A stretch of 64,000 nt of DNA from positions 2,852,001 to 2,916,000 of the forward strand of contig NZ_CP140255.1 in NCBI RefSeq assembly GCF_034479615.1, written 5' to 3'. The position numbers were made by a program, and so were the translations under genes. Shown piece after piece: positions 46,838-56,000 of this stretch; position 1 is the first letter of the stretch; each line of letters opens with the position of its first letter. Origin of the DNA: Vreelandella neptunia. Lineage in GTDB: Bacteria > Pseudomonadota > Gammaproteobacteria > Pseudomonadales > Halomonadaceae. The notes beneath the pieces are model-generated. The model saw only the letters and a program-made list of their open reading frames with translations. It ran no database searches and was not told the origin of the DNA.

Positions 46838-49800
46838 ATGTCTGCAAACTCTCTGCTCTCGCAAACGCCGCTAACACCGGGCTTTATGGTGGTGCATGCC
46901 AATCGCCTGGAAGATTTGCGCGGCTTGGCGGTGGAGTGGATGCGCCGACACCCGCTCTCGCCGCTGGAGAATGAGACCATTCTGGTGCAGAGCAACGGCA
47001 TTGGGCAGTGGCTAAAACTGGCGCTGGCAGAAGACCCGGCCCAGGGCGGTGCGGGCATTGCAGCAGCATTGAACGTCACCTTGCCCGCGCGCTTTCTATG
47101 GCAGGCCTACCGAACGGTGCTTACGCAGCTAACCCACGACGACCAGGCGGTGCCCGAAACCTCACCGTTTGATAAGTCACGGTTGATATGGCGCCTTCTG
47201 CGCCTGTTGCCCAGCCTTGCCGAGCAGGAAGCCTTCGCGCCGCTGGCGCGCTTTTTGGAAGTCGATCGCGACCAGCGCAAGCACTACCAACTGGCCGAGC
47301 GGCTGGCGGATCTGTTCGATCAGTACCAGGTGTATCGCGCCGACTGGCTGGACGCCTGGGCGAAGGGTAACGATGTACTCATCACCGCCCGTGGTGAAGC
47401 CCGCCCGCTGGAAGCCCACCAGCTGTGGCAGCCAGAACTGTGGCGCGCACTGCGCGACGATGTAGCTAATAATCTTGGCGAAGCAGGCCTTAACAGCAGC
47501 CGCGCCCAGGTGCACAGCCGCTTTCTGGAAGCCGCCGTTCAGCTTGAAGGCCAGGACTGCCCGCACGGCCTGCCCCGACGACTGATCATTTTCGGCATCT
47601 CATCGCTGCCGCAACAGACGCTAGAAGCCCTGGCGGCGCTGTCGCGCTGCTGCCAGATTGTGCTCTGCGTCCACAACCCCTGCCAGTATTACTGGGCGGA
47701 TATCATCGAGCACAAAGACCTGCTCCGCGCCAGCCGCTACCGCCAGCGGCGCAAGGCGGGCATGCCCGACGCCCTGGACGTACTCGGCACCGGTGATGCC
47801 GACGACGCCCTACACCTGCACGCCCAACCGCTGCTGGCCGCCTGGGGCAAACAGGGGCGCGACTATTTACGCCTACTCGATGAACACGATGACGCGGGCA
47901 ACTACCAAACCCTATTCGAGCAACAGGCACTACGCATTGATATGTTCGAGCCCTTTAGCGGCGAAGAGCGCAACTGCCTGCTCAGCCAACTGCAGGACGA
48001 TATCCGCGAGCTGCGCCCGGTAGCGGAAACCCAAACCCACTGGCCCGCGCTCGACCCGTCCAGCGACGACTCCATCGTGTTCCATATCGCCCACGGCCCC
48101 CAGCGGGAAGTGGAGATTCTTCACGATCAATTGCTTGCCGCGTTCAGCGCCGACCCGGAGCTACGCCCGCGGGATATCATCGTAATGGTGCCGGATATCG
48201 ACCGCTACGCGCCGCATATTGAAGCCGTATTCGGCCAGTACCGCTCCGCCTTCGGCGGCTACAACGCGAACGCTAAACCCGACGACCCGCGCTACATCCC
48301 TTACACCCTTTCGGATCAGGCCAGCCGCCACCGCCTGCCGATGATGATTGCGCTGGAAAAACTACTGCGCCTGCCAGAACTTCGCCTTTCAGTGAGCGAC
48401 CTGCTGGATCTACTGGAGGTCCCCGCCCTGCGCACACGCTTTGGCATTGACGAACACGACCTGCCCACCCTTAGCCGATGGATCGAGGGTGCAGGGATCC
48501 GCTGGGGGCTCAATGCGGAGCAGCGCACCCGGCTGGATCTACCCGAAGGGCTAACCCAGAACACCTGGGCCTTTGGCCTGCGCCGTCTGCTGCTGGGTTA
48601 CACCGTAGGCAGTGCCGAAGCGTGGCAAGGCATCGAGCCATTCGATGATATCGGCGGGCTGGAAGCCTCCCTGGCAGGCCCGCTGGCAAATCTGCTGGAA
48701 AAGCTGGAAAGCACCTGGGAAACCTTCTGCCAGCCCACCGATGCCGCCAGTTGGGTGGCACGGCTGCGCGAACTGCTGGAAACCTACTTTTTGACCGACG
48801 ACGCCCAGGAAAGCGTGATGCTCACCAAGCTGGAAACCGCATTACAGCAGCTGTTGGACAGCACCGAAGAGGCCGAGCTTTTTGACCCGCTGCCGCTCTC
48901 CATGGTGCGCGAGCACTGGCTAGGGCAAATCGACGAGCATAGCCTCTCCCAGCGCTTTCTCGCCGGGGCGGTCAACTTCGCCACGCTAATGCCGATGCGG
49001 GCCATTCCCTTCAAGCATGTGTGCCTGCTAGGCATGAACGACGGCGAGTACCCGCGCTCCCAGCCGCCGCTGGACTTTGACCTGATGGGCAGCGACTACC
49101 GCCCCGGCGACCGCTCGCGCCGGGAAGACGACCGCTACCTGTTTCTGGAAGCGCTGCTCTCCGCCCGCCAGCAGCTTTATATTAGCTGGGTAGGCCGCAG
49201 CCAGATCGACAACAACCCCATGCCGCCTTCAGTGCTGGTCGGCCAGTTGCGCGACCATCTGGAGGCGGGCTGGCGCACGAAAGACGGCGAGCAGCTACTA
49301 GAAGCGTTAACCACCGAGCACCCGCTGCAGCCCTTCAGCCGCCGCTACTTCTCTTCCAACACCGAAGACTCCCCCGCCCAGGCGCGGCTATTCACCTATG
49401 CACATGAATGGCACGCCCTGCACACCCCCAGAGGCGAAAGCACCCAAGGCTCACAATCACAAGGGCTTAAGGCAGATAGCGAACAGCAGAGCACGCTAAC
49501 CCTGAACCAGCTAGGCAGCTTTCTACGCGAACCCGCCAAGGCATTTTTCAACACCCGCCTGGGGGTCTATTTTGAGCAGGAGGAGCTTACCCAACTGGAT
49601 GTCGAACCCTTCACCCTGGACGGGCTACAGAACTGGCAGTTGCAGGATCAGTTAATCGCCGCCCAGCGCCACGCCGTGGATAACGGCCAGCCGCGAGTGG
49701 AAGCCCTGCACGCGGCACTGGAACGCTTTAAAGGCCAGGGCGTGCTAGCCGTGGGGGCCTTTGGCGAGAGAATGCGCGAAGCGCTGGCAGAACCCATGGA

Positions 49801-50476
49801 CGCCCTGTTCGGCGCTTACCAAGAAGCGTTGCAAGAGTGGCCCCACGTGGTAGCAGCGCCCCAGGCGGTGCATGTTGTTGTTGAAAGAGCTGAAAGAGCT
49901 GAAAGAGCTGAAGGGCGGGTAACGCTGGAAGATTGGCTGGGAGAGCTTCGCCAGGATAGTGAAGGCAACCGCTGCCGCTTGTTACTGCTCAGCAGTAGCC
50001 TGGTCAGCCAAGGGCGCGGCCGTGGTCAGTACCGCTGGCAGCACCTGCTGCGGCCCTGGGTAGCGCATCTGGCGGGCAATAGTGAGCGCCCGATGACCAC
50101 CCAGCTACTCTCCAAAGCGGGCCATGTGCGCCTGGAACCGCTAGAGGCCGAGAACGCACGCTACCAACTACAAAACCTGCTAAGCGCCTGGTGTGATGGC
50201 ATGCAGGCCCCGCTACCGTTGGCGCCACAGGCCGCTTTCGCCTGGCTGGCAAAACTCGGCACGTCAGAATCCGAACAGGATAGCGATGCCTACGCCGCCG
50301 CCGAAACCGCCTACGAAGGTGGTCGTTTTCAGACTGGCGAAGTCGCCCAAAGCGCCTACCTTGCCCACCAATGGCCCAGCTTCGAAAAACTATTCAACGA
50401 GCGCGCCCTTGGCCACAGCTTCGCCACGCTGACCGAGGCGCTCTACGCGCCGCTGCACCGTTCGGTGAAAAATTAG
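46838..50476 (+). CDS. recC: Exodeoxyribonuclease V subunit gamma (RecC)
   Basis: 1212 aa; the Chi-recognition subunit of RecBCD. It starts with the typical GFMVVHANRLEDL and has ETILVQSNGIGQWLKLALAED, VCLLGMNDGEYPRS and EDDRYLFLEALLSARQQLYISWVG. The catalytic residues of the helicase- and nuclease-like folds are naturally absent in RecC. The frame opens at 46703, but AAGGAA before ATG 46838 marks the start. A 9-bp in-frame repeat lies at 49882-49908. Unlike in E. coli, recB does not follow closely: an Rpn gene, pncB and a small nucleotidyltransferase come first. Confidence 0.95.
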   Translation: MSANSLLSQTPLTPGFMVVHANRLEDLRGLAVEWMRRHPLSPLENETILVQSNGIGQWLKLALAEDPAQGGAGIAAALNVTLPARFLWQAYRTVLTQLTHDDQAVPETSPFDKSRLIWRLLRLLPSLAEQEAFAPLARFLEVDRDQRKHYQLAERLADLFDQYQVYRADWLDAWAKGNDVLITARGEARPLEAHQLWQPELWRALRDDVANNLGEAGLNSSRAQVHSRFLEAAVQLEGQDCPHGLPRRLIIFGISSLPQQTLEALAALSRCCQIVLCVHNPCQYYWADIIEHKDLLRASRYRQRRKAGMPDALDVLGTGDADDALHLHAQPLLAAWGKQGRDYLRLLDEHDDAGNYQTLFEQQALRIDMFEPFSGEERNCLLSQLQDDIRELRPVAETQTHWPALDPSSDDSIVFHIAHGPQREVEILHDQLLAAFSADPELRPRDIIVMVPDIDRYAPHIEAVFGQYRSAFGGYNANAKPDDPRYIPYTLSDQASRHRLPMMIALEKLLRLPELRLSVSDLLDLLEVPALRTRFGIDEHDLPTLSRWIEGAGIRWGLNAEQRTRLDLPEGLTQNTWAFGLRRLLLGYTVGSAEAWQGIEPFDDIGGLEASLAGPLANLLEKLESTWETFCQPTDAASWVARLRELLETYFLTDDAQESVMLTKLETALQQLLDSTEEAELFDPLPLSMVREHWLGQIDEHSLSQRFLAGAVNFATLMPMRAIPFKHVCLLGMNDGEYPRSQPPLDFDLMGSDYRPGDRSRREDDRYLFLEALLSARQQLYISWVGRSQIDNNPMPPSVLVGQLRDHLEAGWRTKDGEQLLEALTTEHPLQPFSRRYFSSNTEDSPAQARLFTYAHEWHALHTPRGESTQGSQSQGLKADSEQQSTLTLNQLGSFLREPAKAFFNTRLGVYFEQEELTQLDVEPFTLDGLQNWQLQDQLIAAQRHAVDNGQPRVEALHAALERFKGQGVLAVGAFGERMREALAEPMDALFGAYQEALQEWPHVVAAPQAVHVVVERAERAERAEGRVTLEDWLGELRQDSEGNRCRLLLLSSSLVSQGRGRGQYRWQHLLRPWVAHLAGNSERPMTTQLLSKAGHVRLEPLEAENARYQLQNLLSAWCDGMQAPLPLAPQAAFAWLAKLGTSESEQDSDAYAAAETAYEGGRFQTGEVAQSAYLAHQWPSFEKLFNERALGHSFATLTEALYAPLHRSVKN
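49882..49908 (+). repeat. In-frame 9-bp repeat in recC (three units)
   Basis: TGAAAGAGC three times, coding for an ERAERAERAE stretch in the C-terminal third of RecC. It does not break the frame. Confidence 0.9.
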
Positions 50477-50484
50477 GGCCTACC

Positions 50485-51420
50485 TTATTCAGCGTGGTTC
50501 TGAAGGCGCTTAACATCATCAATAGACAACCCCGTCACCTTGGCTACAAACTGGGGGTCAGCCCCCTCTTGCAGAAGGTTTCGAGCGGTTTCGATTTTAC
50601 CCTCGATTTTGCCTTTGGCTTCACCTCGCGCTTCACCTCGGGCTTCCAACTGGGTGGCAATGGTCATAAAGGTGTCTCCTATAGGCTGGGGCAAGCGATG
50701 GCTCTCTTCAATCAACTGATCAAGGTCAATCACGTTGCCTGTTCCTACCACATAGTTTAGCAAGGTAGCGATGAAATCCAACTGCTGGCGACTGTGCTCG
50801 TCAAAGCTCGCGCAGTCACGCAGCCATTCCATCAGGTAAGGATCTATATGCGGCTCACGGATGTGCTTGAGCACCCGAGCAACCAAGCCTATCCACTGCT
50901 GTTGTTTTAGTGCTTCGTCATCAAGCTGATTTACATCCACTAATGGTATTGGCCCCTGGAACAGCGTCTCCATTAGCCCCAGCGGATCTTCAAAGCAGTC
51001 AGCAAGATCCATTGAGTAGGGGTAGGGTGTTTGACGGCCGTGGTAGAACACCAGTGCATGAACCGGTGCCAGGGGTTCCTTGGGGCGCTGCTTCAACTGC
51101 TTGGTCAGCATCCCAAACAGATAATGCCCGATACGCACGGGCATGTGCGGGTCGGGGCTTGAATGATGTTCGACCAATACAGCTAGATACGCCGGTTGCC
51201 CCGCTAATTGACAACGGTACACCAGGTCGGAGACGGTTTCTCGCAGGGCTGAATCGAGGTGGCTATCATGCTCCAGCTTGAGACTGCCTAAATCCAGGGC
51301 GGCGCTGATTTTCTTAGGTAAATAATGTTGCATGAACTCCTCCGCGACGGCGTGGTTTTCCATCGCGCTACGAAAGAACCGATCATGAGGATTATGGGGT
51401 GGTTTGGAGGTATCAGCCAC
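50485..51420 (-). CDS. Rpn-family recombination-promoting nuclease / putative transposase
   Basis: 311 aa with an N-terminal PD-(D/E)XK nuclease domain of the Rpn/transposase_31 family: PHDRFFRSAMENHAVAEEFM, DLVYRCQLAGQPAYLAVLVEHHSSPD. A Glu/Arg/Gly/Lys stretch (EARGEARGEAKGKIEGKIE) and a short C-terminal HTH-like segment follow. Rpn proteins cut DNA and stimulate RecA-independent recombination, and some act as phage-defence or gene-transfer factors. It ends eight bases from the recC stop, converging with it. Confidence 0.85.
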   Translation of the reverse strand: MADTSKPPHNPHDRFFRSAMENHAVAEEFMQHYLPKKISAALDLGSLKLEHDSHLDSALRETVSDLVYRCQLAGQPAYLAVLVEHHSSPDPHMPVRIGHYLFGMLTKQLKQRPKEPLAPVHALVFYHGRQTPYPYSMDLADCFEDPLGLMETLFQGPIPLVDVNQLDDEALKQQQWIGLVARVLKHIREPHIDPYLMEWLRDCASFDEHSRQQLDFIATLLNYVVGTGNVIDLDQLIEESHRLPQPIGDTFMTIATQLEARGEARGEAKGKIEGKIETARNLLQEGADPQFVAKVTGLSIDDVKRLQNHAE

Positions 51421-51452
51421 AAGCGGTTTCCATGTTTCGAACAGATTAGAAC

Positions 51453-52634
51453 CTAAGAATTCTTCCCATTCAGCGACAAGATCCGCTTCGCCAGCGAGAT
51501 CATCTCCGGGTCGCCGGTGTTCTTTTCCGCAACGTCGGAAAGCTTGATCACCGGAAGCCAGCCCTGCCCTTCCGGGCGCGCCTCGACCATCTTGATCACC
51601 ATGTTCATGGGCTCAACACCGACATCGTTAGTGAAGTTGGTGCCGATACCAAACGCCATGCCGATGCGACCTTTGCAGAAGGCATGTATCCGCTCGACCT
51701 TCTCCGGTGTTAGCGCGTCGGAGAAGATAATCGTCTTGCTTAGCGGGTTGATGCCCAAGCACTCGTAATGGTCGATGGTCTGGGAAGCAAACTCGATAGG
51801 ATCGCCGCTATCGTGACGAACGCCATCGAACAGTTTGGCGAACTTCTTATCGAAGCTGTCGTAAAAAGCCTTAGAGGTAAAGGTATCCGTCAAGGCGATC
51901 CCCAGATCACCGCGGTACACATCCACCCAATGCTCCAGCGCCAGGCTATTGGCCATTTTGAAACCGAAGCGGGCACCGTGGAACATAAACCACTCGTGAG
52001 CGTGGGTGCCAATCGGCTTAACACCGTGGCGCATGGCCATCAGCACATTGCTGGTACCGCTGAAGGCCTCACCGCCGTGGTGGCTAAGCGCACCGACCAC
52101 CCGGTCGTGAACGTCAGAAGAGAAGCGCCGACGGGTACCGAACTCAGCAATTTTCAGCCCTAAACGGCGGTAAAGTTCGATCTTCTCCTGGGCGTGCTGC
52201 TCAATCTTCGCATCAGCGTCAGGCGTGATCGTCACGCCACGCAGCCGATACCACAGCTCGCTGATCAACGCCATCAGCGGCACTTCCCACAGAATAGTGC
52301 GGTACCAGGGCCCTTCAATGATCACCGAAAGATCACTCCCCTGTTGCTCCACAGTCACCTCGCTGGGGTTGTAATGAAACCCGGCGAGGAAGTCGAGATA
52401 CGTAGGGTCGAGATAAGGGCACGTTATTTCGAGATAGCGCTTCTCCTCATCGCTCAATCGCAGCGACGCCATCTTATCGACTTCACGGCGAAGTTCTGCG
52501 CCGAAGCCGTCAGGAAACGCATGCTCGCCACGGTTGATAAAGGCGTAGCGCGCATGGGCATAAGGAAAGCGTTTGATCACGGCGTTCTGCATCGTGATCT
52601 TGTAGAAGTCATTATCCAGCAGCGATGTCAGCAT
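51453..52634 (-). CDS. pncB: Nicotinate phosphoribosyltransferase
   Basis: A 393-aa NAD-salvage enzyme converting nicotinate and PRPP to NaMN with ATP. The conserved stretches are DNDFYKITMQNAV, FGTRRRFSS, GTSNVLMAMRHGVKPIGTHAHEWFM and GVRHDSGDP. The catalytic phospho-histidine region is at GTHAHEW. It starts at 52634 and is followed on the same strand by the rpn gene 32 bases later. It lies between recC and recB on the opposite strand. Confidence 0.95.
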   Translation of the reverse strand: MLTSLLDNDFYKITMQNAVIKRFPYAHARYAFINRGEHAFPDGFGAELRREVDKMASLRLSDEEKRYLEITCPYLDPTYLDFLAGFHYNPSEVTVEQQGSDLSVIIEGPWYRTILWEVPLMALISELWYRLRGVTITPDADAKIEQHAQEKIELYRRLGLKIAEFGTRRRFSSDVHDRVVGALSHHGGEAFSGTSNVLMAMRHGVKPIGTHAHEWFMFHGARFGFKMANSLALEHWVDVYRGDLGIALTDTFTSKAFYDSFDKKFAKLFDGVRHDSGDPIEFASQTIDHYECLGINPLSKTIIFSDALTPEKVERIHAFCKGRIGMAFGIGTNFTNDVGVEPMNMVIKMVEARPEGQGWLPVIKLSDVAEKNTGDPEMISLAKRILSLNGKNS

Positions 52635-52752
52635 GAGATCCCATCGTTAGAGTGAACCGAAGCCGCCGGTAGCGTAAACTCATTGTACCTAGAGTGGCTT
52701 AGCAACAAGATTATCAGGTGGCGGGGTTCTCATACAGTTTAGGAGCTGTCTT

Positions 52753-53046
52753 ATGCGTATTACTCAAACACATCGAGCAATCATTCTCACCGGGGTAGAG
52801 GAATATATTGACGCTGATGTGGACGTTCATGTCTTCGGTTCACGACTTGATGATACCAAGCGAGGCGGCAGTGTAGATCTATTGTTGACCTCCAAAACAG
52901 AGATCTCCGAGCTTTCTTGCGACGAACTCAAAAGCGTACTGGAAGAATATCTTAAGCTGCCGGTTAACATTGTCACCTATGACCCGTCCGATGAACCAAG
53001 CCCGCTCCAGGCGAAAGCCTTAGCTGAAGCTCTGCCTATTGATTAG
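52753..53046 (+). CDS. Degenerate MNT-like nucleotidyltransferase
   Basis: 97 aa. It has FGSRLDDTKRGGSVDLLL, the DNA-polymerase-beta-fold nucleotidyltransferase motif. The first of the paired catalytic Asp is Ser40 (GSVD for SDID), and the later Asp position reads VNIV. It is therefore probably inactive. MNT proteins usually pair with HEPN toxins, but no HEPN gene is here. It ends 11 bases before recB and probably shares its transcript. Confidence 0.65.
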   Translation: MRITQTHRAIILTGVEEYIDADVDVHVFGSRLDDTKRGGSVDLLLTSKTEISELSCDELKSVLEEYLKLPVNIVTYDPSDEPSPLQAKALAEALPID

Positions 53047-53057
53047 AAGGATACGTC

Positions 53058-56000
53058 ATGAGCCAGCCCGCCCCCCTCAACCCATTGAGCCTCCCGCTCC
53101 ACGGCAGCCGACTGATAGAGGCCAGCGCTGGCACCGGTAAAACCTTCACCATCGCGCTGCTCTATGTGCGGTTGGTACTCGGCGGCCACAGCGTTGACGA
53201 CGACACGGCGTTTGTACGCCCGCTCACCCCGCCGGAAATCTTGGTCGTTACCTTCACCAACGCCGCCACCCAAGAGCTACGCGAACGCATCCGCAACCGG
53301 TTGGTAGAAGCAGCAGAAGTATTTCGAGCTGAGGACGAAGAAGGAGGGGCGCCGGGGGCAAGCCGTAGTGGAGGTCATTCAACAGGGCCGGAAAATGTTC
53401 CCGACGATTCCGGCATTCCCGCCATCCATGGCGGTCAGATGGCAAAAGTAGCCCCCATGGACGGGTTCACGGCGCCCTCGCGTCGGCCTGCTGCCGAGCA
53501 AACGGCTGATCCGCTACTCCTCCAACTCCGCGACCAATACGACCCCGCCACCTGGCCCGCCTGTTCGCGGCGCTTGGCTCTGGCCGCTGAATGGATGGAC
53601 GAAGCTGCGGTTTCCACCATCCACAGCTGGTGCTACCGCATGCTGCGCGAACACGCCTTCGACAGCGGCAGCCTGTTCTCCCTCAACCTGGAAAACGACC
53701 AGCGCGAACTGGAACAGGAAGTGGTGCGCGACTACTGGCGCAGCTTCTACTACCCGCTGGACAGCGACGCCCTCGGCATTGTTACCCGCTACTGGAAATC
53801 ACCGGACGACCTGCACGCCCCGCTGCAAAGGCTACTGCCCGAAAGCGAAGCGCTAGGCGACGAAAAGCCCGAGCCCAGCAAAACCCTGGCCGCCACCCAG
53901 GCCGAACGCACCGCCCAGCTCAACGAACTCAAAGCCCCCTGGGCTGCCTGGCTGGATGAACTGGTGCCCGCCCTGGAAGACGCCGCCACGCGCAAAGCCT
54001 TCAAGGGCCAGAGCTTCAACGCCAAAAGCCGCGCCAACTGGCTAGGCGCACTGCGCGAGTGGTGCGAAACGGATGCCGACCGCCCCGCGCTCACCGACGC
54101 AGCCTGGAAACGCATGACGCCCGACGGCATGGCGGATATCTGGAAAGACGGCGCACCGCCCTGCCCGCAAGCCTGGGAAGCGCTGGCACTGCTACCGGCG
54201 GCGCTGGATGCCCTGCCCGAGCCGCGCAACGACCTGCTGATTCACGCCGTGCAGTGGTGCCGCGCACGGCTGGAACGCGAGCAGGAACGCCGCGCCGAGA
54301 TGGGCCCCAACGACCTGCTCACCCATCTGGATCGCGCCCTGCAAGGCCCCAACAAAGAGGCCCTGGCCGCGCAGATCCAGCGCCAGTTCCCCGTGGCACT
54401 GATCGACGAGTTCCAGGATACCGACCCGATCCAGTACCGCATCTTCAACGCCGTGTATGACGTTGCAACGCCCCGCCGCGACAGCGCCATTCTGCTGATT
54501 GGCGACCCCAAGCAGGCGATCTACGCCTTTCGCGGTGCGGATATCTTCACCTACCTGCAGGCCCGCCAAGACACCGATGGCCGCCACGTCACGCTGGGCA
54601 CCAACTTTCGCTCCAGCAGTGCCATGGTGGCAGCGGTCAACCACTGCTTCAGCTACGCTGACCAGCATGATGCCGGCGCCTTCCTGTTCCGTGCCGATGG
54701 CGGCGACAACCCGCTGCCGTTCAACCCCGTCAACGCCAAAGGCACCAAAGATACGCTGGTACTCAACGGCAAACCACTAGCAGCGATGACCCTGTGGCCA
54801 CTGGAAAGCGAAGAGCCGCTCTCCAAAACCGCCTACCAAACCGAGATGGCCGAGCGCTGCGCCTCGCATATGGCCATGCTCTTGGAAGCAGGCCGCCAAC
54901 AGCAGGCGGGCTTTGCTAAGGCGGCTGATGACATTGGCGATAACGGACTCACTCCGCTGGCCCCCTCGGACATGGCCGTTCTGGTCAACGGCCTGCAGGA
55001 AGCCCGGGCGATTCGGCTGGCGCTGGCCAGCCGGGGCATCAAGAGCGTGTATCTTTCCGATCACGACAAGGTGTTCAGCTCCCCCATTGCCCCGCAGCTA
55101 GCCATTTGGCTGCGCGCCTGCGCCGAGCCCCAGGCCAACTCACGCCAGGCGGAAGCCAAGCTGCGCGCCGCCCTGGCAACGTCGGTAATTGGACTAAGCC
55201 TTGAGGAGCTTGACCACCTCAATCAAAGCGAGCTGGCCTGGGAAGCGCGGGTCGAGCAGTTCAGCGACTACCACCGCCTCTGGCAGCGCCAAGGCGTGCT
55301 GCCGCTGGTGCGCCGATTGATGGTCGATTTTGATATCGCCGCACGGCTGCTGGGCGAGTTCGCCGAGGGTGAGCGTTTGCTAACCGACCTGCTCCATCTG
55401 GGTGAAATGCTGCAGCATGCCAGTCAGGAACTGGATGGCGAACACGCGCTGATTCGCTTTCTGGCGGAAGCCATTGCCGACCCGGATAGCCACGGCGACA
55501 GCCACAAACTGCGCCTGGAGAGCGATGCCGATCTGGTCAAGGTAGTGACCATTCACAAATCCAAGGGGCTGGAGTACCCGCTGGTGTTCCTGCCGTTTAT
55601 CGCCAACCACCGCCCAGTCAGCGACACCGACCTGCCGCTGCGCTGGCACGATAGCGACGGCACACTGCAACTCAGCCTAAGCGCCGATGAAACAACGCTG
55701 GCCACCGCCGACCGCGAACGCCTTGGCGAAGACCTGCGCAAACTCTACGTAGCACTCACCCGCGCCCGGCACGCCACCTGGCTGGGGCTGGCGCCGCTAA
55801 AAGGCAGCGAGAACAGCGCCATCGGCCACCTGATCAACGGCGGCAAAGCCATCGCCCCCAGCGCCTTTACCCACGCGCTAGGCGAGTTGGTAAGGGACAG
55901 CGATATCGCGCTAAGTGACGCCCCGGAACCCACCGCGCTGCGCTTCACCCCGGCACCGGAACAGCAGGCACTGGGCCACGCCCGCACCCCGCTGCGCCCC

